Source: JADJDM01 sp044352985
Lineage (GTDB): Bacteria; Bacteroidota; Bacteroidia; B-17B0; Aurantibacillaceae
Assembly: GCA_044352985.1 (NCBI GenBank)
Contig: JBILCU010000024.1
Location: forward strand, 1-20,037
DNA length: 20,037 nucleotides
Direction: 5' to 3'
Part shown: positions 7,301 through 15,104 of the stretch, one piece after another
Layout: each line of letters starts with the position of its first letter
Position numbering within the stretch: position 1 is the stretch's first letter
Notes under the pieces: generated by a model
What the model was told of the DNA's origin: nothing
The model's database searches: none
The model's input: only the letters and a program-made list of their open reading frames with translations
Position numbers and translations under genes: made by a program

Positions 7301-9405
7301 ATAATAACAGTTCCATTATCAATTGAAATTGTTTTTCCGGCTCCTCCAAATGTATTTGTACCTGATAAAGTTAATGTGCCGGTGCCATATTTAATCAAGC
7401 TATTAGCTCCTGAAATAAGTCCACTTAAAGTAATATCGCCCGAACCACCTACACCTGCATCTGAAGCAAGACTAACGCCACCAACCCATGTGCTTGAAGT
7501 TAAAGCATTATTTAATAAAGCACCACCGCTAGAAATTCCAGTGCCATTAAGTGTTAAAGCTTCTGTAGCAGAGGAAGTTAATGAAAAGCCATTTAAATCT
7601 AAAATAGCACCTGAACTGACTATTGCTCCGCCGGCATTCGTTCCAAGGGGTCCAGATGTGCTTGATGTTGAAGAAACACCTAACTTTAATGTACCAGCGT
7701 TAACATTTGTTGCACCTGAAAATGTATTTGCGCCTGATAAAGTCAGCGCACCACCAGTTCCAATTTTAGTTAGTGGTTTACTTGAGCCCGAAATGATTGA
7801 TGAAATAGTTATACCGCCACTTCCGTCTGTGTTAATAATATTATCTGTTGCATTTCCCAGGGCTAAACTCATCGTTTGATTTCCACTTAGTACATTATTT
7901 TGAATTGTTAATAATTGGCTTGAAGCATTTCTTAAAATTGTATTAGCAATAGTATTTAGACTTGCTCCATTTAGTGTTAATGTGCCCGCAGAATTAATAG
8001 AAGAATTACCGATTGTAATAGAATTTGTAGTTCTTGAAGCGGTTACTTCAATAGCGCCAATGGATAATGCTCCGCTGAAATTATCTGTACCGGTAAACAT
8101 ATTTATTCCATAGTTAGAAGATGAACCTGAGTTGTTAAATTGTGCTATATGACAAGTTTTCCAATCAGTACTAATTATATTTGGTGTCCAGTTTGTTGAA
8201 GTTCCAAATGCGTTTCCCGTTGAAGCATCTGTCCAGGGAATGGTTGTTGCAACCGTACCACTAACAGATACATTTTTAGTTGTAGCGCCTGTACTTGTGC
8301 AGCTTATGTTTCCACTTGCAGGGCTTGACGCTTGTGATGCCATTCTAACATATATAGTGGTTGAAGATACAGTACCTGAAGCCGGAGATAGGCTTATGGG
8401 TGAGGTAGAAAAACTAGCACCGGAAGTTAGAGAAATTTCAAAACCTGTTGGTGGAGTAACTACTAAGTTTGCTGTTAAATTTGAACCTGAAACTGTAAAT
8501 GATTGTTGCGAACTAGCTGTACCTGAACAAGAAGTAAATGCATTTAAAGAAGAAACTGACGTAGTAATTGTTGGTGAAAAAGTATAAGTAATTCTTACAA
8601 AACCACCACCACCATTACCGCCTGATAAGTTTGAACCAGTTCCTACTCCGCCTCCGCCTCCACCCCTTATACCTGCAGCATCAGGAGTAGAAGAAGTATA
8701 TGATTTACCGCCCACTCCACCTGAAAGACTTGTGCTCCAAGCACTTCCGCCTGCAGAAGCTGTCCCAGTACATGATGTAGGTGAACTACCATTTCCACCA
8801 CTGCCAGCCCCACCCCCTCCACTTCCACCATTAGAATTACAACCACCATCTCCTCCAATTCCACCAAACCAATAATCGTCATTAGTTGTAGGAGAAGTTG
8901 CATTTATTGTGTATGATGTACTGCCTGGGCCACCAGAACAAACTAAGCTACTAACATTTGTTCCACCTGTTCCGCCTCCAGCAGCAACTATAATTGTACC
9001 TGTATGACTTCCTGTTTTAACATAAGATATTCCCCCATCTGTTGCTGTTTGTGTGCCTGTTCCTCTGCCCGTACCCTGTTTACCTACTTGTATATATAAA
9101 ACGTCATTAGCATTTACTGCAAATGATCCTTTTCTTGCATAAGCACCGCCACCACCAGCAGCTCCAGATCCAGAAGTATTAAATCTTCCACAGCCGCCAC
9201 CTCCACCTCCCCAAACTTCAACTTGAATTGAAGTAACACCTAATGGTACAGTCCAAGTTGACTGAACATTACTTGTAGATTGCGTTGTTCCATTTGATGG
9301 AAATGTTACTATTGTCTGCCCCCACCCCCAATTGGCAAAAAACATAAAAAAAAGGCAGGATAGAAGTTTGGAGTATAAACCGGTGACGTTCAAATTTTTT
9401 AACAT
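4363..9405 (-). CDS. Giant T9SS-secreted protein: Gly-rich domain, autotransporter-type beta repeats, sorting domain
   Basis: A 1680-residue predicted cell-surface or secreted protein. Residues 1-30 are a signal peptide (hydrophobic LLSCLFFMFFANWGWGQ). About 50-275 is a Gly-rich domain introduced by WTVPLGVTSIQVEVWGGG. About 278-385 is an Ig-like beta module (QQSFTVSGSNL, then GFEIS and IYVRM). About 540-820 holds autotransporter-associated beta-strand repeats: GTGGALTLSGANTFSGATN near 545, GTGTLTLSGTNTF near 668 and a degenerate third near 785-815. About 948-1065 resembles the 'GNWNSASTWE' beta-helix modules of T9SS cargo. About 1500-1595 is a Fn3-like domain (VQLNWQTASESNNDFFDIER), and about 1605-1680 is the type A sorting domain (IFPNPNNGNFLIKG to IVVQK). 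The low-complexity Ser/Thr/Gly/Asn composition suggests an adhesin or matrix protein; the ligand is unknown. It is divergent from the TPR/HTH regulator at 9564. Confidence 0.88.
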   Translation of the reverse strand: MLKNLNVTGLYSKLLSCLFFMFFANWGWGQTIVTFPSNGTTQSTSNVQSTWTVPLGVTSIQVEVWGGGGGGCGRFNTSGSGAAGGGGAYARKGSFAVNANDVLYIQVGKQGTGRGTGTQTATDGGISYVKTGSHTGTIIVAAGGGTGGTNVSSLVCSGGPGSTSYTINATSPTTNDDYWFGGIGGDGGCNSNGGSGGGGAGSGGNGSSPTSCTGTASAGGSAWSTSLSGGVGGKSYTSSTPDAAGIRGGGGGGVGTGSNLSGGNGGGGFVRITYTFSPTITTSVSSLNAFTSCSGTASSQQSFTVSGSNLTANLVVTPPTGFEISLTSGASFSTSPISLSPASGTVSSTTIYVRMASQASSPASGNISCTSTGATTKNVSVSGTVATTIPWTDASTGNAFGTSTNWTPNIISTDWKTCHIAQFNNSGSSSNYGINMFTGTDNFSGALSIGAIEVTASRTTNSITIGNSSINSAGTLTLNGASLNTIANTILRNASSQLLTIQNNVLSGNQTMSLALGNATDNIINTDGSGGITISSIISGSSKPLTKIGTGGALTLSGANTFSGATNVNAGTLKLGVSSTSSTSGPLGTNAGGAIVSSGAILDLNGFSLTSSATEALTLNGTGISSGGALLNNALTSSTWVGGVSLASDAGVGGSGDITLSGLISGANSLIKYGTGTLTLSGTNTFGGAGKTISIDNGTVIISSFGNNFGNSSNTFSIGSSTTSATLKFSSTTGTVNRIFGIGSSGGTMENTSTGTVTFDQNAALNGELTANISGASGNIIYSGILSGTGSLKVNSTTTTQVVRLNAVNIYSGSTTITAGILRIGIANAIPSSSNIIMSGGTLSNNSTNFGFTTSGTLLLTSNSTFELGSSGNFNFGASNLVSWTAGAILTITGWQGNPGSAGTGARIFVGSNSSSLISSQLDQINFNGYSSGAMILSTGEIVPKLYHFRTKQSGNWNSASTWEMSSDNSTWINASNSPTNIDATITIRNTHSVTVTGSVTIDQTNIETGGTLNLNSAVILTINDGTGNDIDVTGSFIQSAGTLTNNGQIVVQNGGLFRQAKVGTIIPTATWNSGSTCEVTGWTTTIGGGLNQTFYNFTFNSSNWSSTMTSMEPNGMQVNGLFKVVNTGSGELNLMSGATSRSLTVGSFEITGGIFQISGSNGDANATLNVLNNFLVSGGTFYFQDNQTTSSGFSKLIVGGNITIEGGIVSTDTNAGDIGIYFNGTGSQTYTHSGGTLLEYLRTRFGFKTTSGPISINEVYSHSTIAQTTINGSTMSNNSGYSSWPTTGALINNLTINNANGVTLSTAKTVNGTLNLTNGVLTTTSSNLLYIANTSTSAINGGGTSAYVSGPLKWAVTNSGGTYMYQIGKNGKYAPAGIVDPNAGSTDFMAEYFNADPNTVNYTRTSKESSINNVSACEYWMIDKVVGSASAHVVLSWDAAARSCGITQPNELLVLRWNGTQWSNHWNNTSLITGVTGNGTLTSNAIVSNFSPFTLGSNTTNNPLPVSLLNFKANCINKNVQLNWQTASESNNDFFDIERSTDGLSYANFLRVNGKGTTNEQQNYTAYDEQLFEGNIYYRLKQVDFNGSATYYNPQMVNCADDANISIFPNPNNGNFLIKGLQEESELQLTDALGKNLLIKKVVATETTYEVTTLQEGIYFLLIKSKSGLVQTQKIVVQK

Positions 9406-9424
9406 TTTAACTAATTTAAAGAAA

Positions 9425-9454
9425 CAAATTTAGTTGAACAAAAAATTAATGCAA
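9425..9454 (-). promoter_or_regulatory. Predicted promoter of the giant T9SS gene
   Basis: On the minus strand TTG (9452-9454) is followed by 19 nt and then TAAATTTG (9425-9432), an exact fit to the Bacteroidota consensus (TTG, 17-23 nt, TAnnTTTG). Transcription should begin close to 9420, leaving a short leader of about 15 nt before the ATG at 9405. It is back-to-back with the promoter at 9499-9528. Confidence 0.6.
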
Positions 9455-9498
9455 AACAGTTTGCTTATACTTTACTTCATCATTAAATAAACCCTTAT

Positions 9499-9528
9499 TT
9501 GGATATTTAAATATATGTTATACATTTG
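9499..9528 (+). promoter_or_regulatory. Predicted promoter of the TPR/HTH regulator gene, with overlapping direct repeat
   Basis: TTG (9499-9501), 19 nt, then TACATTTG (9521-9528) matches the Bacteroidota consensus, about 35 bp before the ATG at 9564. The heptamer GTTATAC occurs twice with an 11-bp period, at 9517-9523 and 9528-9534, straddling the -7 element. That placement would suit an operator, but two short repeats in AT-rich DNA could also be chance. Confidence 0.55.
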
Positions 9529-9563
9529 TTATACAGTAATTAATTCGCTTAATAATCAGGCAA

Positions 9564-11162
9564 ATGAGATTAAATCGTATTTTAATTATTTTCTTTTGTT
9601 TAATTGCATTTTTGGGCATTTCTCAAACAAAATACCCATTAATAGAATGGGTGAAAGCTCATGAGCACAAGCAATTAAAAACCTGTATCGATACCCTAAA
9701 ACAAGCCATAGAAAAAAGCCATGAGGAAAAAGCATTCGAAGAAGAATCTGCTTATTTGCAAAAGCTTTCTAACCTTTTTTTAACCCGTTTAAAAAACTTT
9801 AATCGATCGATGGATTACATCGAAAAAATTAAAAACCTAGCAGATGAAAGTGGTAAAAAAGAGTTTTTAATCGATTATTATAATCAATTAGGAGTAAACT
9901 ATTATTATGAGCAGCTAGATATTACTAAATCTTTTTCCTACTTTAAAAAAGCCCTAGATTTATACAAAGAATTAAACACCAAAAAGAACATTGCGCGTAC
10001 CCTCAATAATTATGGCTTGGCCTACCTGCAAAAAGATAATATAGCAACAGCCCTCCGTTATTTTAAACAAGCCATAACTACCTATCAGGAAGAAAACAGT
10101 TCCGAAGCGCCCATTGAGTATTATACCAATATGGGTGTTGCCTATATTTACGCTGAAAAATATGATAGCTCCGAGTTTTATTTTTTAAAAGCCTTCCAAA
10201 TCAGTCAAACCACAAAAGCACTGCAAGATGATGCCGAACGCTTGCTTTATCTAGGCATTTTTTATCAGGAAACAGGAAAAAATAAGGAAGCAAGCCAATA
10301 CCTCAGCAATGCGTTAAACCTTATTAAGGAATTAAATACATATAACGACAAAATCATCCTATTTCAGGGGCTTGCCGATTTAAATGTAGCAACCAACCAA
10401 TTTGAGCAAGCACACACATACCGCGATATGGAAAAAAAATACCGCGATTCGTTGAGAATTGCCAGCCTCGCTGAAAATGCTCTTTCCTATCAATATAAAT
10501 CCGAACTCGACTCTTTAAAAAGCCAGAATAAAATTCAAAGTATAGAGCAAAAGCAACAATCAGAGCGTTTTCGGTCGCTCATTATTATTATTGTATTAAG
10601 CGTTATTTCGGTAATCAGTATTTTAATTATGGTTATTTTCCGATCTAAAAACAGACAACGTAAACTCGAATTAATAAACGAGAAAGAAAAGCTGGAAAAG
10701 TTGCAAGTTAAACTGGAACTGGAAAACAACGAACGTGAGGTAACTAGTAAATCGATGTTTTTATTGGAAAAAGATAATTTAATCAGAAACATCTCACAAC
10801 GACTAAATTCAACATTGCCTGATTTAAACGATGATGCCAAAAAAGTAGTGAAGGAATTGGTGTCGGAATTAAATTTTTCGGTAAACAATAAACGATGGGA
10901 TGAGTTTGAATTACGCTTTAACAAAGTGCATCCTAACTTTTATGCTAATCTGGAAAAAGAGCACCCAAAGTTGAGTTCCAACGAGCGTAAATTATGTGCC
11001 TTTTTATTAATGAATATGTCGTCGAAAGATATTTCGAGTATTACGGGACAAACGGTACACAGCATCAATATTGCGCGTGGTCGTTTAAGAAACAAATTAA
11101 AATTAGTTCATTCGGGCGAAGAATTAACTTTTTACCTTACAAAGTATGCCCAGCAGACTTAA
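9564..11162 (+). CDS. Membrane-anchored TPR protein with cytoplasmic LuxR-like HTH
   Basis: A 532-residue signal-transduction protein of a kind common in Bacteroidota. Residues 1-20 are a signal peptide (ILIIFFCLIAFLGISQ). About 35-300 are TPR repeats, clearest in SFSYFKKALDLYKELN, NIARTLNNYGLAYLQKDN and TALRYFKQAITTYQEEN. About 300-336 is charged and helical. One transmembrane helix lies at about 337-358 (SLIIIIVLSVISVISILIMV), followed by a coiled coil to about 400. The C-terminal about 470-515 (LSSNERKLCAFLLMNMSSKDI, then GQTVHSINIARGRLRNKL) has the shape of a LuxR-type HTH. The predicted topology is TPR sensor outside and DNA-binding domain inside, so it could act as a one-component membrane regulator. 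No kinase domain is present. The divergent giant T9SS gene is the obvious candidate target, by position only. Confidence 0.85.
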   Translation: MRLNRILIIFFCLIAFLGISQTKYPLIEWVKAHEHKQLKTCIDTLKQAIEKSHEEKAFEEESAYLQKLSNLFLTRLKNFNRSMDYIEKIKNLADESGKKEFLIDYYNQLGVNYYYEQLDITKSFSYFKKALDLYKELNTKKNIARTLNNYGLAYLQKDNIATALRYFKQAITTYQEENSSEAPIEYYTNMGVAYIYAEKYDSSEFYFLKAFQISQTTKALQDDAERLLYLGIFYQETGKNKEASQYLSNALNLIKELNTYNDKIILFQGLADLNVATNQFEQAHTYRDMEKKYRDSLRIASLAENALSYQYKSELDSLKSQNKIQSIEQKQQSERFRSLIIIIVLSVISVISILIMVIFRSKNRQRKLELINEKEKLEKLQVKLELENNEREVTSKSMFLLEKDNLIRNISQRLNSTLPDLNDDAKKVVKELVSELNFSVNNKRWDEFELRFNKVHPNFYANLEKEHPKLSSNERKLCAFLLMNMSSKDISSITGQTVHSINIARGRLRNKLKLVHSGEELTFYLTKYAQQT

Positions 11163-11245
11163 TCTAAAATTAAAGTGTGCGTAAAAATTGTTTAGTTGCT
11201 ATTCTTTTGCTTTTTTATCCTAGAGAAAATCTGTTTACAAAAAAT

Positions 11246-13882
11246 CTAGTTCTGCCTCCCAGTAATCATTTTTTTTATTTCGTTTAACTTCATTAAAGCT
11301 TCTACAGGAGTTAATGAATTAATTTCGATGTTGATGATTTCATCACGAATTTGTTCAAGAATAGGATCATCCAATTGAAAAAAGCTAAGTTGAGATTGTT
11401 CTGTAATTGAACTCATTTTATCGGCAGTTGAAGTAACAGACAACTCAGTTTCGTGGTTTTTTTCGAGTTTAATTAAAATATCGGAAGCCCTATCAACAAC
11501 CTGTTTTGGCATTCCTGCTAGACGTGCAACGTGAATACCAAAACTGTGCTCACTTCCACCCTCAGCCAATTTTCGAAGAAAAATAATTTTATTGTTTTGT
11601 TCTTTTACACTTACGTTAAAGTTTTTTATTCTGCTGAAATGATTCGTCATTTCATTCAACTCATGATAATGTGTTGCAAATAATGTTTTTGCTTTGTTCT
11701 TTGGATGCTGATGAATATATTCGGCAATTGCCCAAGCTATAGAGATGCCATCATAGGTTGAGGTTCCTCTTCCAATTTCATCAAGCAATACTAAACTTCT
11801 GTTACTTAAATTATTAACGATGCTTGCGGTTTCATTCATCTCTACCATAAAGGTTGATTCTCCTGAAGAAATATTATCACTTGCGCCAACTCGTGTAAAT
11901 ATTTTATCGATGATGCCGATTTCAGCCGATTGCGCAGGAACAAAACAACCCATTTGCGCCAACAATACAATTAATGCAGTTTGCCTTAGTAAAGCCGATT
12001 TACCAGACATATTGGGCCCTGTAATCATCATCAACTGTTGCGTATCATTATCTAAATAAACCGAATTGGAAACATACTCTTCACCTAATGGTAATTGTTT
12101 TTCAATTACCGGATGACGGCCCTCTTTGATATTGATAGCGAAGCTATCGTTTAAGATTGGTTTTATGTAGTTATGACTTTTTGCTAAAAACGAAAAAGAC
12201 AATAAACAATCGAGGTAAGCAACAACACTTGCGTTTTGTTGAATTGGCAAAATAAATTCAGCCATGTCTCTTACAAGTTCTTCATATAAACGAAGTTCAA
12301 TAGCTGCAATTTTTTCTTCGGCGCCTAAAATTTTTTCTTCATAATTTTTTAATTCAGGCGTGATGTAGCGTTCGGCAGTGGTAAGTGTTTGTTTACGTAT
12401 CCATTCATTTGGCACTTTATCTTTATGTGCATGCGTAACTTCTAAATAATAGCCAAACACATTATTGAATGCCACTTTCAGCGAAGGTATTCCTGTTTTT
12501 TCACTTTCACGCTGTTGAAGTTCCAATAAATAATTTTTTCCTGAACCCGATATTGCTCTTAATTCGTCTAGTTCATTATTAACACCATCACCAATTACAT
12601 TTCCTTTAGATACGTTAATCGGCGCATCTTCTTTTATTTCTTTTTCAAGTCTATCCCGAAGAGATTCGCATGCATTCAGTTTTTTTGAGAAAGCAATAAG
12701 TGTATCGTTATCACTTTCATGAATCAATGTTTTTATTTCATCAATCAAACTCAGCGAACGTTTCAATTGTACTAATTCTCGCGGATTCACTCTTCCAGCT
12801 GCAACCTTTGAAATCAAACGTTCCAAATCACCAATAAGTGAAATTTTAGTTTTTAAACTTTGGCTCATGTCTGGATGTTGAATAAAAAATTCAACGCCGG
12901 ATAAGCGATCATTGATTTGATCAATATCTTTAAGTGGAAGTGCCAACCATCTCTTTAATAATCGCGAACCCATAGGAGATACTGTTTGATCGATAATGTC
13001 TACCAAACATTTTCCGTTTTCATGATTGGACCGAAACAATTCCAAATTGCGAATGGTGAAGCGATCGAGCCACACGTATTTTTCTTCTTCAATACGAGAG
13101 ACTGATGAGATGTGTTTTATTCTATCGTGCTTAGTTTCATTTAAATAAAATAAAATGGCACCGCAAGAAGCAATGGCATCTTTCAGTTCTTCAATTCCAA
13201 AACCTTTCAGTGAGTTGGTATTAAAATGTTTATTAAGTTGCTCATAGCCGTAATCGTATGTAAATGCCCAGTCATCAAGGCCGAAGGAATAAAATTTTTC
13301 ACCAACTAATTCCTGCAATAATCCACGTTTATTTTTCTGAATTAAAATTTCGTTTGGTTGAAAATTCTGTATTAATTTTTCAATATAATTCAATGTTCCT
13401 TCAGCAACCAAAAATTCACCGGTTGAAATATCTAAAAAAGAAATGCCCGCTTTTTCATTTACAAAATGAATGGAAGCCAAAAAGTTATTAGAGCGATTTT
13501 CTAAAACTTTATCGTTGAATGAAAGCCCTGGTGTTACCAATTCTGTAACTCCTCTTTTCACAATGGTTTTAGTCATTTTAGGATCTTCCAACTGATCGCA
13601 TACCGCAACGCGATAACCAGCTCTAACTAGCTTAGGCAAATAGGAATCTAATGAATGATGAGGAAACCCCGCTAACTCAATGTATGCTGCAGCGCCGTTC
13701 GCTCTTCTTGTTAATACAATGCCTAAAATACTTGAAGCCTTGATAGCATCTTCTCCAAAGGTTTCGTAAAAATCCCCAACCCTAAACAACAAAATTGCAT
13801 CCGGATATTTGGATTTAATTTCGTTGTATTGTTTCATCAAGGGAGTTTCCTTGTCTGACTTATTTTTTGTGCGTTCAGCCAT
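11246..13882 (-). CDS. mutS: DNA mismatch repair protein MutS
   Basis: ATPase that recognises base mismatches and small loops and recruits MutL for post-replicative repair. At 878 residues the length is normal for MutS1 and it lacks the Smr tail of MutS2. The mismatch-reading Phe-x-Glu is intact in GDFYETF (Phe38, Glu40). The connector and lever domains follow, then the ATPase with Walker A GPNMSGKS (622-629, Lys628), Walker B LLDEIGRGTSTYDG (Asp701, Glu702) and FATHYHEL shortly after. The C terminus ends in the usual short helical dimerisation region. No frameshift or missing catalytic residue is seen. It is convergent with the TPR/HTH gene (83 bp apart, no clear terminator hairpin) and divergent from the T9SS gene at 14046. 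Confidence 0.98.
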   Translation of the reverse strand: MAERTKNKSDKETPLMKQYNEIKSKYPDAILLFRVGDFYETFGEDAIKASSILGIVLTRRANGAAAYIELAGFPHHSLDSYLPKLVRAGYRVAVCDQLEDPKMTKTIVKRGVTELVTPGLSFNDKVLENRSNNFLASIHFVNEKAGISFLDISTGEFLVAEGTLNYIEKLIQNFQPNEILIQKNKRGLLQELVGEKFYSFGLDDWAFTYDYGYEQLNKHFNTNSLKGFGIEELKDAIASCGAILFYLNETKHDRIKHISSVSRIEEEKYVWLDRFTIRNLELFRSNHENGKCLVDIIDQTVSPMGSRLLKRWLALPLKDIDQINDRLSGVEFFIQHPDMSQSLKTKISLIGDLERLISKVAAGRVNPRELVQLKRSLSLIDEIKTLIHESDNDTLIAFSKKLNACESLRDRLEKEIKEDAPINVSKGNVIGDGVNNELDELRAISGSGKNYLLELQQRESEKTGIPSLKVAFNNVFGYYLEVTHAHKDKVPNEWIRKQTLTTAERYITPELKNYEEKILGAEEKIAAIELRLYEELVRDMAEFILPIQQNASVVAYLDCLLSFSFLAKSHNYIKPILNDSFAINIKEGRHPVIEKQLPLGEEYVSNSVYLDNDTQQLMMITGPNMSGKSALLRQTALIVLLAQMGCFVPAQSAEIGIIDKIFTRVGASDNISSGESTFMVEMNETASIVNNLSNRSLVLLDEIGRGTSTYDGISIAWAIAEYIHQHPKNKAKTLFATHYHELNEMTNHFSRIKNFNVSVKEQNNKIIFLRKLAEGGSEHSFGIHVARLAGMPKQVVDRASDILIKLEKNHETELSVTSTADKMSSITEQSQLSFFQLDDPILEQIRDEIINIEINSLTPVEALMKLNEIKKMITGRQN

Positions 13883-13992
13883 AGAACCTTAAAAATACTA
13901 AGGGAAAATAAAACTCGATAAAATTAGATTTGCAGAGTTGTTAACATCATTAAAAACGCTACGAATTGAACTGAATTTCACAAACTACATAT

Positions 13993-14024
13993 TTGTATAG
14001 CATATTTTAATTTTATTATATTTA
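13993..14024 (+). promoter_or_regulatory. Possible promoter of the 315-residue T9SS cargo gene
   Basis: TTG (13993-13995), 21 nt, then TATATTTA (14017-14024), which is one base off TAnnTTTG. It ends 21 bp before the ATG at 14046. The mismatch at the last base and the AT-richness of the region keep this tentative. Confidence 0.35.
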
Positions 14025-14045
14025 GCAACTAAATAATTTAAAAAA

Positions 14046-14993
14046 ATGAAAAAAATAATTACAATCATTTCTTTAGTTGGTAGCAGTATGCTATATGCCC
14101 AAATACCAAACAGCGGAATGGAAACCTGGGGAACAGCAGGATTTTTTGAGCCTGAAGGACCTTTAAGTTATGTAAGCGCAAATGTTTTTGCTTCTCCTTT
14201 AGTAAGCACATTAAATCCGGTTTCGGTATCAAAAGGCACAGGAGCAGATGCTTATTCAGGTTCGTTTTCAGCAAAAATTACAACCGTAAAATTAGTATCA
14301 AACCCTGCATCAGGAAGTATCCCCGATACAGTTGGAATATTGTTATTAGGATCTGTTTCCTTAGCATCATCCCCTCCTTTAAAATCAGGCACTTCATGGA
14401 CCGAACGTTTAACTTCAATCAATTTTCATTACAAATACAGTCCGGTAGGTAATGATAACGGCGCAATGATGGCTTACCTTACTAAATGGAACGGCATAAG
14501 CAGAGATACCATTGCAACTGCTGCGTATCCTATTACTTCTGCAGCTAGTTCATTTACTCTTGCAAATGGTCCGTTTGTATACAACAACTCATTTCCTTCC
14601 AATGCTACACCAGATTCTCTACATGTATATTTTTTATCAAGCGCGCGACCTTGGCTAAATTCTTCATTGGTTCCAAATCCAGCAAAAATTGGAAGTGCCT
14701 TGTGGATTGATGAAGCTGCTGCAATCGGCTTAAATGAGAAATATGAATTAATGACAAAAGTGAGTGTTTACCCAAATCCTGCAAACGAATACATACATTT
14801 TAAAAGTGAAAATACAAATGCAAAAACTGTAGAAATACTAGATTTAAATGGGAAGTTAGTGGCAAGCGAAGAATTTAAAGATAAAGCTGTATTATTTTCA
14901 ACTGATAACCTAACAAACGGACTTTTTATTTATTTAATTAAAGACAAAAACAAAGCTTTAATTTCAGAAGGTAAAGTTGAAGTTTGTAAATAA
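14046..14993 (+). CDS. T9SS type A sorting domain-containing secreted protein, possibly PCMD-like
   Basis: A 315-residue predicted secreted protein. Residues 1-19 are a signal peptide (MKKIITIISLVGSSMLYAQ). The body opens with IPNSGMETWG and continues with YSGSFSAKITTV, a WTERLTSINFHYKY strand and GSALWIDEAAAIG. This order resembles the beta-sandwich PCMD ('putative carbohydrate metabolism') domain of Bacteroidota secreted proteins, whose activity is unproven. About 240-315 is a T9SS type A sorting domain (VSVYPNPANEYIHFKS, VEILDLNGKLV, LTNGLFIYLIKD, KVEVCK). Single-copy transcription unit: divergent from mutS and closed by the hairpin terminator at 15018-15046. The carbohydrate link is weak; the secretion route is well supported. 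Confidence 0.85.
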   Translation: MKKIITIISLVGSSMLYAQIPNSGMETWGTAGFFEPEGPLSYVSANVFASPLVSTLNPVSVSKGTGADAYSGSFSAKITTVKLVSNPASGSIPDTVGILLLGSVSLASSPPLKSGTSWTERLTSINFHYKYSPVGNDNGAMMAYLTKWNGISRDTIATAAYPITSAASSFTLANGPFVYNNSFPSNATPDSLHVYFLSSARPWLNSSLVPNPAKIGSALWIDEAAAIGLNEKYELMTKVSVYPNPANEYIHFKSENTNAKTVEILDLNGKLVASEEFKDKAVLFSTDNLTNGLFIYLIKDKNKALISEGKVEVCK

Positions 14994-15017
14994 AAACGAC
15001 ATGTGTTTTTAAAAAAG

Positions 15018-15046
15018 AAAAGCTGTCCGATTGGACAGCTTTTTTT
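15018..15046. terminator. Bidirectional intrinsic terminator between convergent genes
   Basis: AGCTGTCC (15021-15028), loop GATT, GGACAGCT (15033-15040): a perfect 8-bp stem extended by A/T pairs on both sides. The plus strand continues with a T-run (15041-15046), and the minus strand also runs into T-rich sequence (TTTCTTTTTT). It therefore serves both the T9SS cargo gene ending at 14993 and the AsmA gene ending at 15105. Confidence 0.9.
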
Positions 15047-15104
15047 ATGAGCAATTTTTTATGTAACACAATTATTAATCCTGATCACTTTTAAGCTATT
15101 AAGC

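Noticed and set aside
7139..7879. A 246-codon open frame on the plus strand, opposite the giant T9SS gene
   Set aside because: It is antisense to strongly biased Ser/Thr/Gly/Asn codons; its translation is a monotonous Pro/Val/Glu/Ala/Leu mix with no domain, which is what the complement of such repeats gives. The minus-strand protein has a signal peptide, domains and a sorting domain.
8240..8587. A 115-codon plus-strand open frame opposite the same gene
   Set aside because: Same antisense artefact, with no start context, domain or conserved motif, and lying inside the Ig-like and linker coding region of the minus-strand gene.
11820..12059. A plus-strand open frame within mutS (also 13264-13491)
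   Set aside because: Both lie opposite the intact mutS reading frame, whose catalytic motifs are all present; their translations show no recognisable feature.
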